DNA of 64,000 bases, taken from NCBI RefSeq assembly GCF_018310695.1, contig NZ_JAGXCY010000001.1, positions 248,001 to 312,000 on the forward strand, read 5' to 3'. Below are positions 44,148-53,749 of this stretch, in pieces; position 1 is the stretch's first letter; each line of letters opens with the position of its first letter. The notes under the pieces are model-generated. The model ran no database searches. It had not been told where the DNA came from and saw nothing but the letters and a program-made list of their open reading frames with translations. Source of the stretch: Paenibacillus sp. Marseille-Q4541 (GTDB lineage: Bacteria > Bacillota > Bacilli > Paenibacillales > Paenibacillaceae). A program made the translations under genes and the position numbers.

Positions 44148-45563
44148 CTATACAAGACGTGTCAGTCTGGCTATATAAAAACCGTCACTATCAAACTTCT
44201 GAGGAAGGATTTGAATACCGTATCCCTCTTCTGTAACACAGGCTTTAACCTCTTCATTCATCGTGTCTGCAAGACCAGCAACTGCATAATCGGGATGTGC
44301 TGATAAAAAGTTACGAACAACGAGGTCATTTTCTTTTTGTTCCGTAGTACAGGTACTATAGACTAAAATGCCGCCTGGTTTCAAAAGTTTTGACGCCCGG
44401 CTGAGAAGTTCGCTTTGCAAGCTGCTAATCGATTCTACATCCTCCGGAGTTTTGGTCCAGCGCAAATCCGGTTTCCGCCGAATCACGCCAAACCCTGAAC
44501 ATGGTGCGTCAAGCAAAATCCGGTCAAAAGAAGCTTCCGGGTAATGAGAGGAAAGGTCCAGTGCATCATGGCAAACCGTTTCAATACTTGCCAGACCAAG
44601 CCGATCTGCCTGATCCTGAATCAATTTCACTTTGTGAGGGTGAATGTCGTTAGCAATAATAGAACCACGGTCCTGCATCTTCTCACCTATATGTGACGTT
44701 TTGCCGCCCGGTGCAGCACAACAATCCAGTACTGTCATACCTGGTTCCGGTCCGACCGCCTCGGCAACGAGCATTGAACTTTCGTCCTGTACAGACAACA
44801 TACCATCTTTGTACCAGGAGGTGAGTGCCATATTACCACCGCTTGTCACGATAATTCCGTCTTTGCTGAGCTTAGAAGGCAGCACGGTATGTCCAGCAGC
44901 TTCCATCTCCTGCATTAATTTATCGCGAGAGGTCATTGTCGTATTAACACGAACACTAACCGGGGGAGCTTCATTATTGGCACGGCACATCGCTTCGGCT
45001 GTATGCTCTCCGTACTGGGCGACCCATCTCTTCACTAACCATTCCGGATGAGAATGAGTTAAGGCAATCCGTTTCACTACAGGTAAATCTTCTGGAACTT
45101 GTAACTGATCGAGATTACGCAGCATATTGCGAAGTACGCCATTTACCATTCCTGAAATGCCTTGATGACCTTTACGTTTTGCAATATTTACTGCCTCACT
45201 GACTGCCGCATGATGCGGAATCCGGTCCAGATACAAAATTTGATATAAGCTGAGGCGAAGCAAATTCCGAACCCAAGGCGTCAGCTTTTTCAAACCTTTG
45301 GCTACATAGGATTCAAGAAAGAAATCCAAAGTATTGCGCCGAGCAATCGTACCATACACCAATTCTGTAGCGAGACCTGCGTCGGCGGGACTAAGGTTTG
45401 CCCCTTTTAACACCTGATTTAAGAGTAAATTGCTATATGCGCCTTCCTCTTCCACTGCGGTCAAAATGTTCATGGCAGCTTCCCGACTGGTCAGGTTCCG
45501 TTTCTTAGCTGTAGAAGGAGCGGATTGCTTCTTAAAGGCATTACGTTGCTCTGAGGACTTCAC
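44148..45563 (-). CDS. rsmB: 16S rRNA (cytosine-967-C5) methyltransferase
   Basis: The 471-residue protein has an N-terminal NusB-like domain (REAAMNILTAVEEEGAYSNL) and a C-terminal SAM methyltransferase with DCCAAPGGKTSHIGE, LDAPCSGFGVIRRKPD and the catalytic YSTCTTEQKEND. A positively charged 25-residue N-terminal extension (KKQSAPSTAKKRN) is unusual in length. A GTG start overlaps the fmt stop (GTGA), implying coupling. Confidence 0.95.
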   Translation of the reverse strand: MKSSEQRNAFKKQSAPSTAKKRNLTSREAAMNILTAVEEEGAYSNLLLNQVLKGANLSPADAGLATELVYGTIARRNTLDFFLESYVAKGLKKLTPWVRNLLRLSLYQILYLDRIPHHAAVSEAVNIAKRKGHQGISGMVNGVLRNMLRNLDQLQVPEDLPVVKRIALTHSHPEWLVKRWVAQYGEHTAEAMCRANNEAPPVSVRVNTTMTSRDKLMQEMEAAGHTVLPSKLSKDGIIVTSGGNMALTSWYKDGMLSVQDESSMLVAEAVGPEPGMTVLDCCAAPGGKTSHIGEKMQDRGSIIANDIHPHKVKLIQDQADRLGLASIETVCHDALDLSSHYPEASFDRILLDAPCSGFGVIRRKPDLRWTKTPEDVESISSLQSELLSRASKLLKPGGILVYSTCTTEQKENDLVVRNFLSAHPDYAVAGLADTMNEEVKACVTEEGYGIQILPQKFDSDGFYIARLTRLV

Positions 45564-46522
45564 TTCAGCACCGTCCCTGCTTTGAGTGATCCGCCGCGAG
45601 CAAAATCTCCAGCTGACATCGCTTTTTTACCCGCAGGCTGTACTTCTGTAAGCCACAACGAACCATCTGATGTTTTTATTTCAACACCCAGTTTGGACAA
45701 AGATAATACTGTCCCTGCTTCCACTTCCTTTTGACCGCTGGACGCCTTAATGTACTCATCTGGCATTGCCAAAGGATTAACCGCTGCCCACACTTTAAAC
45801 ACCTGCTCGTCCCACAGTGTAAAAGCACCGGAATAAGGAACAAGACCACGAATCTGATCGTAAATTTCTTTCGCAGAACGCGACCAATCTATTTTCTCAT
45901 CATCTCTTGTCAGGTTTTTCGCGTAGCTCGCTTCCTCATCATTCTGAGGTGTAGCAGTCACTTTACCGCTAATCAGGTTAGGCATTTCGCTGATGAGAAG
46001 ATCAGATCCGGCTTCACTCAGCTTAGCAAACATTGTCCCTGATGTATCTTCATCCGTAATAGGAACTTCTACTTTGGAGATCATATCTCCCGTATCGAGT
46101 CCTTCCGCCATATACATCAGCGTAACCCCTGTAATCTTTTCCCCATTAATAATGGAACGCTGTATCGGTGCTCCTCCGCGGTATTTCGGCAGCAAGGAAC
46201 CATGCACATTAACACAACCATACTTCGGCATATCAAGAACAGCTTTAGGTAAAATCTGACCGAAAGCAGCCGTAATAATTAAATCCGGCTCCCACTTCGC
46301 AAGTTCGGCAACCGATTCTTCATCACGAAGACGACGAGGCTGAAACACAGGAATTCCGTGTTTCAGCGCTGCCTCTTTTACAGGAGTTGGAGTTAATATT
46401 TTTTTGCGTCCTTGCGGCTTGTCGGGCTGAGTAACAACGAGTTTCACAGAATACCCTTCCGCCAGTAGTTTTTCTAGTGAAGGAACGGCAAAGTCCGGTG
46501 TCCCCATAAAAACAATATTCAT
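45560..46522 (-). CDS. fmt: Methionyl-tRNA formyltransferase
   Basis: The 320-residue enzyme formylates initiator Met-tRNA. MNIVFMGTPDFAVPSLEKLL opens the protein, and NVHGSLLPKYRGGAPIQRSI carries the catalytic Asn-His region, followed by the C-terminal OB domain. I chose the ATG at 46522 behind AGGAGGTAAGGAT; a longer in-frame frame upstream is not family-like. It follows def by 4 bases, the usual def-fmt pair. Confidence 0.96.
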   Translation of the reverse strand: MNIVFMGTPDFAVPSLEKLLAEGYSVKLVVTQPDKPQGRKKILTPTPVKEAALKHGIPVFQPRRLRDEESVAELAKWEPDLIITAAFGQILPKAVLDMPKYGCVNVHGSLLPKYRGGAPIQRSIINGEKITGVTLMYMAEGLDTGDMISKVEVPITDEDTSGTMFAKLSEAGSDLLISEMPNLISGKVTATPQNDEEASYAKNLTRDDEKIDWSRSAKEIYDQIRGLVPYSGAFTLWDEQVFKVWAAVNPLAMPDEYIKASSGQKEVEAGTVLSLSKLGVEIKTSDGSLWLTEVQPAGKKAMSAGDFARGGSLKAGTVLK

Positions 46523-46526
46523 ATCC

Positions 46527-47018
46527 TTACCTCCTGTTGCTACGATTCGGTATTTCGTCTCCGATTTCATATATTTTCTCAGCGAGATCTGTAAAAAGAA
46601 TCCCATTTAGATGATCAATTTCATGTTGGAAAGCACGTGAGAGCAGACCACTTCCTGTGATCGTAATTTCTTTTCCTTCACGATCTAGTCCTTTTACCGT
46701 TACCGTCTCTGCACGGCGTACATCACCGTTAAAACCAGGGATGCTCAGGCAACCTTCTGGACCAAATTGCTCCCCTTCCATGGATACGATCTCAGGATTA
46801 ATCATTTTGATCAAACCTTGTTCGTCACCTGCATCAATAACAATGAGGCGTTTCAAAATTCCTACCTGCGGAGCAGCAAGACCTACCCCTTCAGCGTCAT
46901 ACATTGTATCTGCCATATCATCAAGCAACTTCTGTACATTCGGAGTAATTTTGGTAACTTCTTTAGCTACTTTGTGTAGTACTTCATCAGGCTCTTTAAC
47001 AATTAATCGAATTGACAT
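46527..47018 (-). CDS. def: Peptide deformylase
   Basis: The 163-residue metalloenzyme has the three motifs EGVGLAAPQVG, EGCLSIPG and QHEIDHLNG with metal ligands Cys, His and His. It removes the formyl group that Fmt adds. Its C-terminal RSNRR tail is short. It lies between priA and fmt. Confidence 0.96.
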   Translation of the reverse strand: MSIRLIVKEPDEVLHKVAKEVTKITPNVQKLLDDMADTMYDAEGVGLAAPQVGILKRLIVIDAGDEQGLIKMINPEIVSMEGEQFGPEGCLSIPGFNGDVRRAETVTVKGLDREGKEITITGSGLLSRAFQHEIDHLNGILFTDLAEKIYEIGDEIPNRSNRR

Positions 47019-47079
47019 ACTTCCGACACCATCCTATACGCTATAAATTATGTTCTATTCTATGATAAAACCGCTTGGC

Positions 47080-49665
47080 TTACATCAGCATTTGCGGATC
47101 AACATCAATACTAATTAATAAATCTTTTCCTTGAAAATCTTGTTCCAATTGGCGAGCAATGTCCCGTACAAGCCGGGTAGCATCCACATCCCCACGCCAT
47201 TTTACCATACATTGAAATCTGTATCTATTTTTCAGTCTCGGCATCGGAGATGCTACGGGACCCAGCACATCTAGAGCATCCGCGCTGAACTTGTCCAAAC
47301 TACCAAGCAGTCCAAGCTTTTGCGCGCGTTCCTTGAGCAGCTGTGTATAATTCTCAGCAGCTCGTACAAGAAGCGGAAGCTGCTCGTGTGAGAATGTGAC
47401 AAGGATTAGGCGACAATATGGAGGATACTGTAATACACGGCGATGCTTCAGTTCGTCCCTGATAAAAGAAATAAAATCATGCTTACTTGCATGAATAATA
47501 GAGTAATGCTCTGGAGTATAGGACTGTACGAATACTTCACCCGGCAGCTGATGTCTTCCCGCTCGGCCTGCAACTTGAGTCAGCAATTGAAATGTTTTTT
47601 CTGCTGCACGAAAATCAGGTAAATTCAGTGCCGAATCGGCAGTAATAACACCTACCAGAGTCACATCAGGAAAATCAAGTCCTTTAGCTACCATCTGAGT
47701 ACCTAGCAAAATATCGGCTTTTTTCTCGCGAAAAGCCTTTAGTAGTTTTTCGTGAGATCCTTTTTCCGTTGTTGTATCCACATCCATCCGAATCACGCGG
47801 ACTCCCGGAAATAATTTGGCCAGTTCTTCTTCTACACGCTGAGTACCGGTTCCAAAATAACGGATATGTTCACTTCCGCAATCTGGACATGTCTCTGGCG
47901 CCATCTCGGCATAACCGCAATAATGACAACGCATATTGTTTGTTCGCTGATGATAAGTTAAAGAAATATCACATTCCGGACAGCTTGCTACATAACCGCA
48001 GCTTCGGCACATCACAAATGTAGAATAACCTCTTCGGTTCAACAGCAATACCGTTTGTTCTCCTTTTTCAATACGCTCCTCAATGCCTTTATGCAGAGCT
48101 CTACTGAACATGGAGCGGTTACCATCCTTCAGCTCTTCTCTCATATCTACAATCCGGACTACAGGCAGTTCATTACCCAGCGCACGGGTAGGCATCTCAA
48201 GCAGAATAGGAGCAAAATGATCATTGCTTTGTGATCTTGCAGCATAGTAACTTTCCAACGAAGGTGTTGCGGAGCCCAATATAACAACAGCTCCATGCTG
48301 ACGCGCACGTTCAACGGCTACATCCCTCGCATGATACTTCGGCGTTTCTTCCTGTTTATATGAGGTTTCATGTTCTTCATCAATAATAATAAGTCCTATA
48401 TGTTCAAAAGGAGCAAATATAGCTGATCGAGCTCCGATCGCCACCTTCACTTTGCCTTCACGGATTTTGCGCCATTCATCGTACCTTTCACCGCCCGATA
48501 GCCTGCTGTGCATCACAGCAACCTGATCACCAAAACGCCCCTTAAATCGCTCTACCATCTGAGGAGTGAGTGATATTTCAGGGACGAGGACAATGGCTTG
48601 GCGGTCTTGCTCGATTGCACGTTGAATCGTCTGTAAATACACTTCTGTCTTACCACTTCCAGTTACTCCATGCAGAAGAAAAACACCTTGTTTTCGTTCT
48701 GCAAGCTTCATCACAATTTTATCATATACAGCCTGCTGTTCCTCCGTCAGAGAAAGAGGCTTCGTAGGTGTAAAGTGACGCCCCTTATAGGGATCGCGAA
48801 ATACTTCCACATCCTCTAGAACAACAAGTCCCTTGTCTTGCAATCCTTTTACTGTAGCAGCAGATACCTGAAGACCCGATAGCACTTCCTTCAAAGCCAT
48901 TGGTAAAAAAGAACTCATCTCCAGCAAATAAGATAGCACTTCTTTTTGACGTTTTCCTTTCGCAGGAAAATCGGCCAGCGCGGCTTCCGCTTCCTCGGGA
49001 GAAACAGCGAGATCGATAGATCGAAGCGTTTTCTTTTGCAGCTTGTCTTTAATAGACTGACTTTCCTGAAGTACCCCTGAGAGAAGGAGTTCTTTGATAA
49101 GGTCAGCGTGCTCTGGATAGCGTCTGCCTAAATGATCTAACGTGACTTTTTCCTTACTTTGAACATAACGCACAATTTCGTTTTGGGACTTAGCTTCTAC
49201 CTTATCCTCAGGTAAATCAAATAATACATCGCGAGACTTGTCAGCTATCCCTGTAATAGAAGCTGTTCTATCGCTTACCGGGCTTGTGTAAGAAGGTTCG
49301 GATGCCTCATCGCTGACAGAAATATAGCGTTTCGCTTTTCCTTTTAATGCTGTCGGGATCATCGCCTGCAGTGTCATAATCGTATTGGATGCATAACGCT
49401 GACTCATCCATCTTGCGAGCTCAATCAGATCCGGCGCAAGCGGAGGAACGAGGTCCAGTAGTTCTCCAATTGGCTTCAGTTTGAACGTAGTGTTTGTACT
49501 ATCTGCTAGAGAGACGACAAACCCCTGAACCGTACGATGTCCAAAAGGTACACCCACCCTGCTTCCTACTTCAACCCAACCTAGGAGGGAGTCCGGAATC
49601 AGATAATCGAATTCGCGGTCAGTATCCTTGGCTGGTACATCCACGATTACCTTCGCGATCTTCAC
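47080..49665 (-). CDS. priA: Primosomal replication restart helicase PriA
   Basis: I start at the GTG at 49665, 7 bases after GGGAG, giving 861 residues beginning VKIAKVIVDVPA as in PriA. Helicase motifs GVTGSGKTE, DEEHETSYK and LGSATPSLES are present, plus a zinc region with eight Cys (CRSCGYVASCPEC ... CHYCGYAEMAPETCPDCGS). It restarts collapsed forks. The gene begins 4 bases after coaBC ends. Confidence 0.96.
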   Translation of the reverse strand: MKIAKVIVDVPAKDTDREFDYLIPDSLLGWVEVGSRVGVPFGHRTVQGFVVSLADSTNTTFKLKPIGELLDLVPPLAPDLIELARWMSQRYASNTIMTLQAMIPTALKGKAKRYISVSDEASEPSYTSPVSDRTASITGIADKSRDVLFDLPEDKVEAKSQNEIVRYVQSKEKVTLDHLGRRYPEHADLIKELLLSGVLQESQSIKDKLQKKTLRSIDLAVSPEEAEAALADFPAKGKRQKEVLSYLLEMSSFLPMALKEVLSGLQVSAATVKGLQDKGLVVLEDVEVFRDPYKGRHFTPTKPLSLTEEQQAVYDKIVMKLAERKQGVFLLHGVTGSGKTEVYLQTIQRAIEQDRQAIVLVPEISLTPQMVERFKGRFGDQVAVMHSRLSGGERYDEWRKIREGKVKVAIGARSAIFAPFEHIGLIIIDEEHETSYKQEETPKYHARDVAVERARQHGAVVILGSATPSLESYYAARSQSNDHFAPILLEMPTRALGNELPVVRIVDMREELKDGNRSMFSRALHKGIEERIEKGEQTVLLLNRRGYSTFVMCRSCGYVASCPECDISLTYHQRTNNMRCHYCGYAEMAPETCPDCGSEHIRYFGTGTQRVEEELAKLFPGVRVIRMDVDTTTEKGSHEKLLKAFREKKADILLGTQMVAKGLDFPDVTLVGVITADSALNLPDFRAAEKTFQLLTQVAGRAGRHQLPGEVFVQSYTPEHYSIIHASKHDFISFIRDELKHRRVLQYPPYCRLILVTFSHEQLPLLVRAAENYTQLLKERAQKLGLLGSLDKFSADALDVLGPVASPMPRLKNRYRFQCMVKWRGDVDATRLVRDIARQLEQDFQGKDLLISIDVDPQMLM

Positions 49666-49669
49666 GGGT

Positions 49670-50881
49670 TTACTCCCTCCCATCCATTTGTGAAGCAGCA
49701 ATCATCAGTACTTGTCTTGCTACTTCGTCTTTCGACGTTACAGGCAGCTCTTTGACTAAACCATGTTTGTCATAGATTTCAACAGCATTGGTGTCAGTCC
49801 CAAATCCCGCTCCTGGTTTCGTTACATCGTTTGCAACAATAAGATCAGCATTTTTTCGTTCTAGTTTGCCTTTCGCATGAAATTCAACATCATTCGTTTC
49901 CGCTGCAAAACCAATAAGGAACTGGTGGGATTTTTCTTTGCCGAGCGATTCTAGAATGTCTACTGTTTTGACAAGCGAAAGCGTGAACGTATCGCCTTTT
50001 TTCTTTATCTTCTGTTTGGCTGCTTCTGCCGGCCTATAATCAGCCACGGCTGCAGCTTTGACCAAAATATCCGTCTGCGGCCATAGTTTATGAACCGCCT
50101 CATACATTTCTTGTGCAGATTGAACAGATACCACTTCCAGATCTATTGGACAAGATGTTTGCATATTGGCAGCAACAAGTGTTACTTCTGCTCCCATTGC
50201 CTTAGCAGCGACCGCAAAAGCAACTCCCATTTTCCCAGAGGAATCATTCGTAATATACCTCACCGGGTCAATGCGCTCTATTGTTCCACCCGCTGTAACC
50301 ACCACTTTTTTTCCTGCTAGCAATCCTTTTTGGGATTTCGTTTCAAAAAATTGTTCCAACGCCGCTACGATCGTTTCGGGTTCTTCCAATCTTCCTTTTC
50401 CTACATAACCGCAAGCGAGCTGTCCCACGCCTGGTTCAATAAAATGAACCCCTCTAGAACAAAGCGTATTCATATTCGCGATAACCGCAGGATGCTCATA
50501 CATATGAACATTCATGGCAGGAGCGACAATCACAGGAGCGGTGGTTGCAAGGAGTGTTGTCGTCAGCATATCATCGGCAAGGCCGTGAGCCATTTTCGCA
50601 ATGGTGTTTGCTGTTGCCGGTGCAACGAGTACAAGATCAGCGGTATCAGCTAAATGGATATGAGAGACAACCGAAGCATCTCGCTCATCAAATGTATCCG
50701 TATAAACCGGATTTCGCGAGAGTGATTGCAGGGTGAGTTCAGTAATAAACTTTTTCGCAGATTCAGTCATGATGACATGTACCTCCGCACCCTTTTGCAC
50801 GAGCTTGCTTGTCAGCGCTGCCGCTTTGTAGGCCGCAATGCCTCCGGTCACTCCAAGTACGATTTTTTTACCCTTCAACAT
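49670..50881 (-). CDS. coaBC: Bifunctional phosphopantothenoylcysteine decarboxylase/synthetase
   Basis: The 403-residue protein has an N-terminal flavin-binding CoaC half (LGVTGGIAAYKAAALTSKLV, VAPAMNVHMYEHP, LACGYVGKGRL) and a CoaB half (VVTAGGTIERIDPVRYITN, NDSSGKMG, AVADYRP, IGFAAET). It makes 4'-phosphopantetheine for CoA. It overlaps the priA ribosome binding site. Confidence 0.96.
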   Translation of the reverse strand: MLKGKKIVLGVTGGIAAYKAAALTSKLVQKGAEVHVIMTESAKKFITELTLQSLSRNPVYTDTFDERDASVVSHIHLADTADLVLVAPATANTIAKMAHGLADDMLTTTLLATTAPVIVAPAMNVHMYEHPAVIANMNTLCSRGVHFIEPGVGQLACGYVGKGRLEEPETIVAALEQFFETKSQKGLLAGKKVVVTAGGTIERIDPVRYITNDSSGKMGVAFAVAAKAMGAEVTLVAANMQTSCPIDLEVVSVQSAQEMYEAVHKLWPQTDILVKAAAVADYRPAEAAKQKIKKKGDTFTLSLVKTVDILESLGKEKSHQFLIGFAAETNDVEFHAKGKLERKNADLIVANDVTKPGAGFGTDTNAVEIYDKHGLVKELPVTSKDEVARQVLMIAASQMDGRE

Positions 50882-50968
50882 GTGCTATCCCCCTGTTCTT
50901 GTCATAAATTCTGGTATGTCTGACCCTGTTCTCCTAGATAACAGAGCATGAAAAAAAGAAACGGAAAG

Positions 50969-50995
50969 AAAAAAATAACAACCTTCCGGTTGTCA
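50969..50995 (-). terminator. Terminator between rpoZ and coaBC
   Basis: On the minus strand ACAACC pairs with GGTTGT around a GGAA loop, followed by TATTTTTTTC. This separates the yicC-remA-gmk-rpoZ operon from coaBC. Confidence 0.75.
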
Positions 50996-51043
50996 CTTTT
51001 ATCAGGGTAATACCTATTTTGTAATGTATATAAGGATGTAGAA

Positions 51044-51256
51044 CTATTCTTCTTTCTCGTCAGTACCTGGTTCTACTTTAATAATATCGTTATAAATCTC
51101 TTCAAGAGCAATACCTACTTGTTTGTGAGACTTCGTGTTTCTAAGTTCGGTTTTTTCACCTTCACGAAGCTGTCTAGCACGTCTTGATGCAGCAACAACA
51201 AGAGAATACTTACTGTCGACTTTGTTCATCATTTCATCAATAGATGGATATAACAA
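51044..51256 (-). CDS. rpoZ: RNA polymerase omega subunit
   Basis: I start at the TTG at 51256, 6 bases after GAGGTG, which gives MLYPSIDEMMNKVDSKYSLV as in other omega subunits (70 aa). AASRRARQLREG and KSHKQVGIALEEI are conserved. It promotes beta' assembly. It lies 20 bases after gmk. Confidence 0.93.
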   Translation of the reverse strand: MLYPSIDEMMNKVDSKYSLVVAASRRARQLREGEKTELRNTKSHKQVGIALEEIYNDIIKVEPGTDEKEE

Positions 51257-51276
51257 TACGAACACCTCATTCAATT

Positions 51277-51852
51277 CTATTTTTTCGCTACTTTACAATG
51301 TTCGGCGATGATGATGGATTCTATTCGCTTACACGCCAAATCAATTTCATCATTCACCACAGCGTAATCATATTGTTCTAAAAGACTGATTTCTTCCGCA
51401 GCTACTGTCATCCGGTGATCAATCGTTGCCTGATTCTCAGTGCCACGACCTTGAATACGGTCTTTTAGTTCATCAAGTGAAGGTGGAAGCAAAAATACGA
51501 AAATCCCTTCTGGGAACTTTTCTTTTACTTTGAGTGCCCCTTGCACTTCAATCTCCAGAATAATATCTTTGCCTGATTCAAGCGTCTGCTCAACGAAATC
51601 ACGCGGTGTTCCATAGTAGTTGCCCACATATTCCGCATGCTCCAGAAGTTCATCTTTTTCAATCATATCAAGAAATTGTTCACGGCTTTTGAAAAAATAG
51701 TTCACTCCATTTTCTTCGCCAAGTCTTGGCTGACGTGTCGTTGCTGACACGGAGTAAGTTAAGTTTGGAACTTGTTTACGCAAAGCGGTACACACAGTTC
51801 CTTTTCCCACACCAGATGGGCCAGATAATACAATAAGTAATCCCTTAGACAT
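51277..51852 (-). CDS. gmk: Guanylate kinase
   Basis: I start at the ATG at 51852 behind TGGAGTG, giving a 191-residue protein opening [20 protein letters not shown] (Walker A). [21 protein letters not shown] and the EIEVQGAL region are family marks. It converts GMP to GDP. It follows remA. Confidence 0.96.
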   Translation of the reverse strand: MSKGLLIVLSGPSGVGKGTVCTALRKQVPNLTYSVSATTRQPRLGEENGVNYFFKSREQFLDMIEKDELLEHAEYVGNYYGTPRDFVEQTLESGKDIILEIEVQGALKVKEKFPEGIFVFLLPPSLDELKDRIQGRGTENQATIDHRMTVAAEEISLLEQYDYAVVNDEIDLACKRIESIIIAEHCKVAKK

Positions 51853-51865
51853 ATTACACTCCATT

Positions 51866-52126
51866 TTATTCGTCGTTGTCATCGTCTTTAGAAGATAGAC
51901 GATGGGCCACCGTCTCCGGTTGCACTGCGGACAAGATCACATGATCACTGTCAGTAATAATTACAGCACGCGTTCTGCGTCCATATGTAGCATCAATCAG
52001 CATATGACGATCTCGTGCTTCCTGGATAATTCTTTTGATTGGCGCTGATTCAGGGCTAACAATAGAAATGATACGATTCGCTGAAACAATATTACCAAAT
52101 CCTATGTTAATGAGTTTAATCGCCAT
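51866..52126 (-). CDS. remA: Extracellular matrix regulator RemA
   Basis: The 86-residue DUF370 protein [20 protein letters not shown], with [27 protein letters not shown], is RemA, a DNA-binding regulator of biofilm matrix genes in B. subtilis. Its position between yicC and gmk is standard. GGGGGAACG-type ribosome binding sequence precedes the ATG. Its presence makes it a plausible regulator of the polysaccharide locus in this window, but no direct sequence evidence supports that. Confidence 0.95.
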   Translation of the reverse strand: MAIKLINIGFGNIVSANRIISIVSPESAPIKRIIQEARDRHMLIDATYGRRTRAVIITDSDHVILSAVQPETVAHRLSSKDDDNDE

Positions 52127-52209
52127 ATTCAGGTTCGTCCCCCTATAACTTTTGATCCTTCTCGCAAAGCATTGTTGTTATTTGGCAGCAAGCTTACCAT
52201 CATTCTAGA

Positions 52210-53100
52210 TTACTCTAGATTTGCAGCCTGTTCCCTAATTTTCTCAAGCTCGGCCTTCATCTCCATCACGAGATTAACCAAAGTCAGGTGATGAGCTTTC
52301 GAGCCGATGGTGTTCACTTCACGATTCATTTCTTGAATCAAGAAATCCAGCTTTCGACCTATAGGGTCCGGACTGATCAGTAATTGCTTGCACTGCGTCA
52401 GATGACTAGAGAGACGAGTAAGTTCCTCATCTATGTTGGATCGGTCCGCGAAAATCGCAATCTCCATACCAAATTTATGTTCATCAAAAGGTCCATCTGA
52501 AATTTCGGTTAATCGCTGCCTCAGTTTGTTTCGGTACTCTACTACTACACTGGGTGCAAGTTGAACCATCTCTTCATGATAGGCTTGTAAACTTGAAATC
52601 CGGGTCTCTATATCTTCCGCAAGGTGACTTCCTTCACGAGCTCGCATTTCCACCAGTTCCTCAAGAGCATATCCAAGCCCCTCTTGTAATGTGGTGTCCC
52701 ATGCTTCATCTTCTGCTGCCACACGAAGCACTACTTCCTCCGGTTTCAGAAGTACACCAGGAAGCGATAGTAAATCTGATATTTGAAGATTGCCTTCCAT
52801 TCCATAACGAAGTTGCAGTTCCTTAGCCGCTTCTATATAAGAAGCAACAACCTCTTCGTTAAGTATGGGGCTCAGATTACTCTCAGCTGAAAGTTCCTTC
52901 GTTATAAATACGTCAATCCGTCCACGCCTGAGCTTGCGCTGTATCATTTTGCGAAGTCCTTCTTCGTAGCGTGTCCACTCTCGTGGCATCCGGAAAACCA
53001 CTTCACAAGATCTGTGGTTTACAGACTTCATTTCAAACAATACATTGTAGCCGCCATAGCTGAGCGAATATTGACCGTATCCGGTCATGCTGAATGACAT
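52210..53100 (-). CDS. YicC family endoribonuclease-like protein
   Basis: I start at the ATG at 53100 (MSFSMTGYGQYSL), 22-27 bases after the predicted -10, because the longer upstream frame includes the promoter. 296 residues; EMKSVNHRSCEVVFRMPRE, RGRIDVFITKE and the C-terminal DFLIQEMNREVNTIGSKAH are diagnostic of YicC (YloC). E. coli YicC has been reported to act as an RNase. It heads the yicC-remA-gmk-rpoZ operon. Confidence 0.92.
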   Translation of the reverse strand: MSFSMTGYGQYSLSYGGYNVLFEMKSVNHRSCEVVFRMPREWTRYEEGLRKMIQRKLRRGRIDVFITKELSAESNLSPILNEEVVASYIEAAKELQLRYGMEGNLQISDLLSLPGVLLKPEEVVLRVAAEDEAWDTTLQEGLGYALEELVEMRAREGSHLAEDIETRISSLQAYHEEMVQLAPSVVVEYRNKLRQRLTEISDGPFDEHKFGMEIAIFADRSNIDEELTRLSSHLTQCKQLLISPDPIGRKLDFLIQEMNREVNTIGSKAHHLTLVNLVMEMKAELEKIREQAANLE

Positions 53101-53121
53101 CGGCATCACATCCATTACACT

Positions 53122-53150
53122 ATTGTATCGGATTATAGTGGTTGAAACAA
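53122..53150 (-). promoter_or_regulatory. SigA-type promoter for the yicC operon
   Basis: On the minus strand TTGTTT (53145-53150) and TACAAT (53122-53127) are 17 bases apart, just upstream of the yicC start. Confidence 0.65.
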
Positions 53151-53276
53151 GTATGAACATTATGCCTAACTCCCGTTTAATTCCTACCATTATTGCCTAA
53201 ATTAGGGCTTCCTATTAGAATAAATAAAAACGATCCATAAATAATGATGTCTAACTTTTGTCAGGAGAACCATTTC

Positions 53277-53675
53277 ATGAAAACCGAACTCAAGCTCATC
53301 GTTCGTTCCACCGAAATCGACGTCAATGGTCATGTCAATAACGCTAAATATTTGGAGTATCTTGAATGGGGAAGAGAAGAATGGTATGAAGCCGGAGGAC
53401 TTTCCTACAATAAGCTGCTCCAAGAAGGATACCAAACGGTTACCGTTAATATTAATATCAATTATCGTAAGGAATGCCTTCAGAATGATTGGCTCACCGT
53501 CATTACAGAACCGGCAAAAGCCGGCAATTCCAGTTATGTGCTGAAACAAACGATTATGAATGAGGAAGGTGTGGTCTGTGCTGATGCCGCTATAACAAGC
53601 GTAACGATGGATACATCCACCCGTAAAAGCAAGCCAATACCTCAGCTACTTCGCAATCTTTTTGAAAAATCCTAA
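53277..53675 (+). CDS. Acyl-CoA thioesterase, hot-dog fold (YbgC/4HBT-like)
   Basis: 132 residues from the ATG at 53277, which has AGGAG about 8 bases upstream. TEIDVNGHVNNAKYLEYLEWGREEW is the 4HBT/YbgC signature with the catalytic-type Asp in DVNGHVNN. The usual VNININYRKEC strand and RNLFEK C-terminus follow. It hydrolyses acyl thioesters, perhaps of branched or aromatic type. It stands alone on the plus strand, and a hairpin follows. Confidence 0.85.
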   Translation: MKTELKLIVRSTEIDVNGHVNNAKYLEYLEWGREEWYEAGGLSYNKLLQEGYQTVTVNININYRKECLQNDWLTVITEPAKAGNSSYVLKQTIMNEEGVVCADAAITSVTMDTSTRKSKPIPQLLRNLFEKS

Positions 53676-53722
53676 GAAAAGGTATCCTCTCCTGCTATGC
53701 TCAGCAGCGAAGATACCTTTTC
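53676..53722. terminator. Terminator between thioesterase and methyltransferase/reductase genes
   Basis: GAAAAGGTATC pairs with GATACCTTTTC, with a hairpin CTGCT..AGCAG inside. It can serve both convergent genes. Confidence 0.7.
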
Positions 53723-53749
53723 AAGTAATTTCTAATATAATAATCAAAC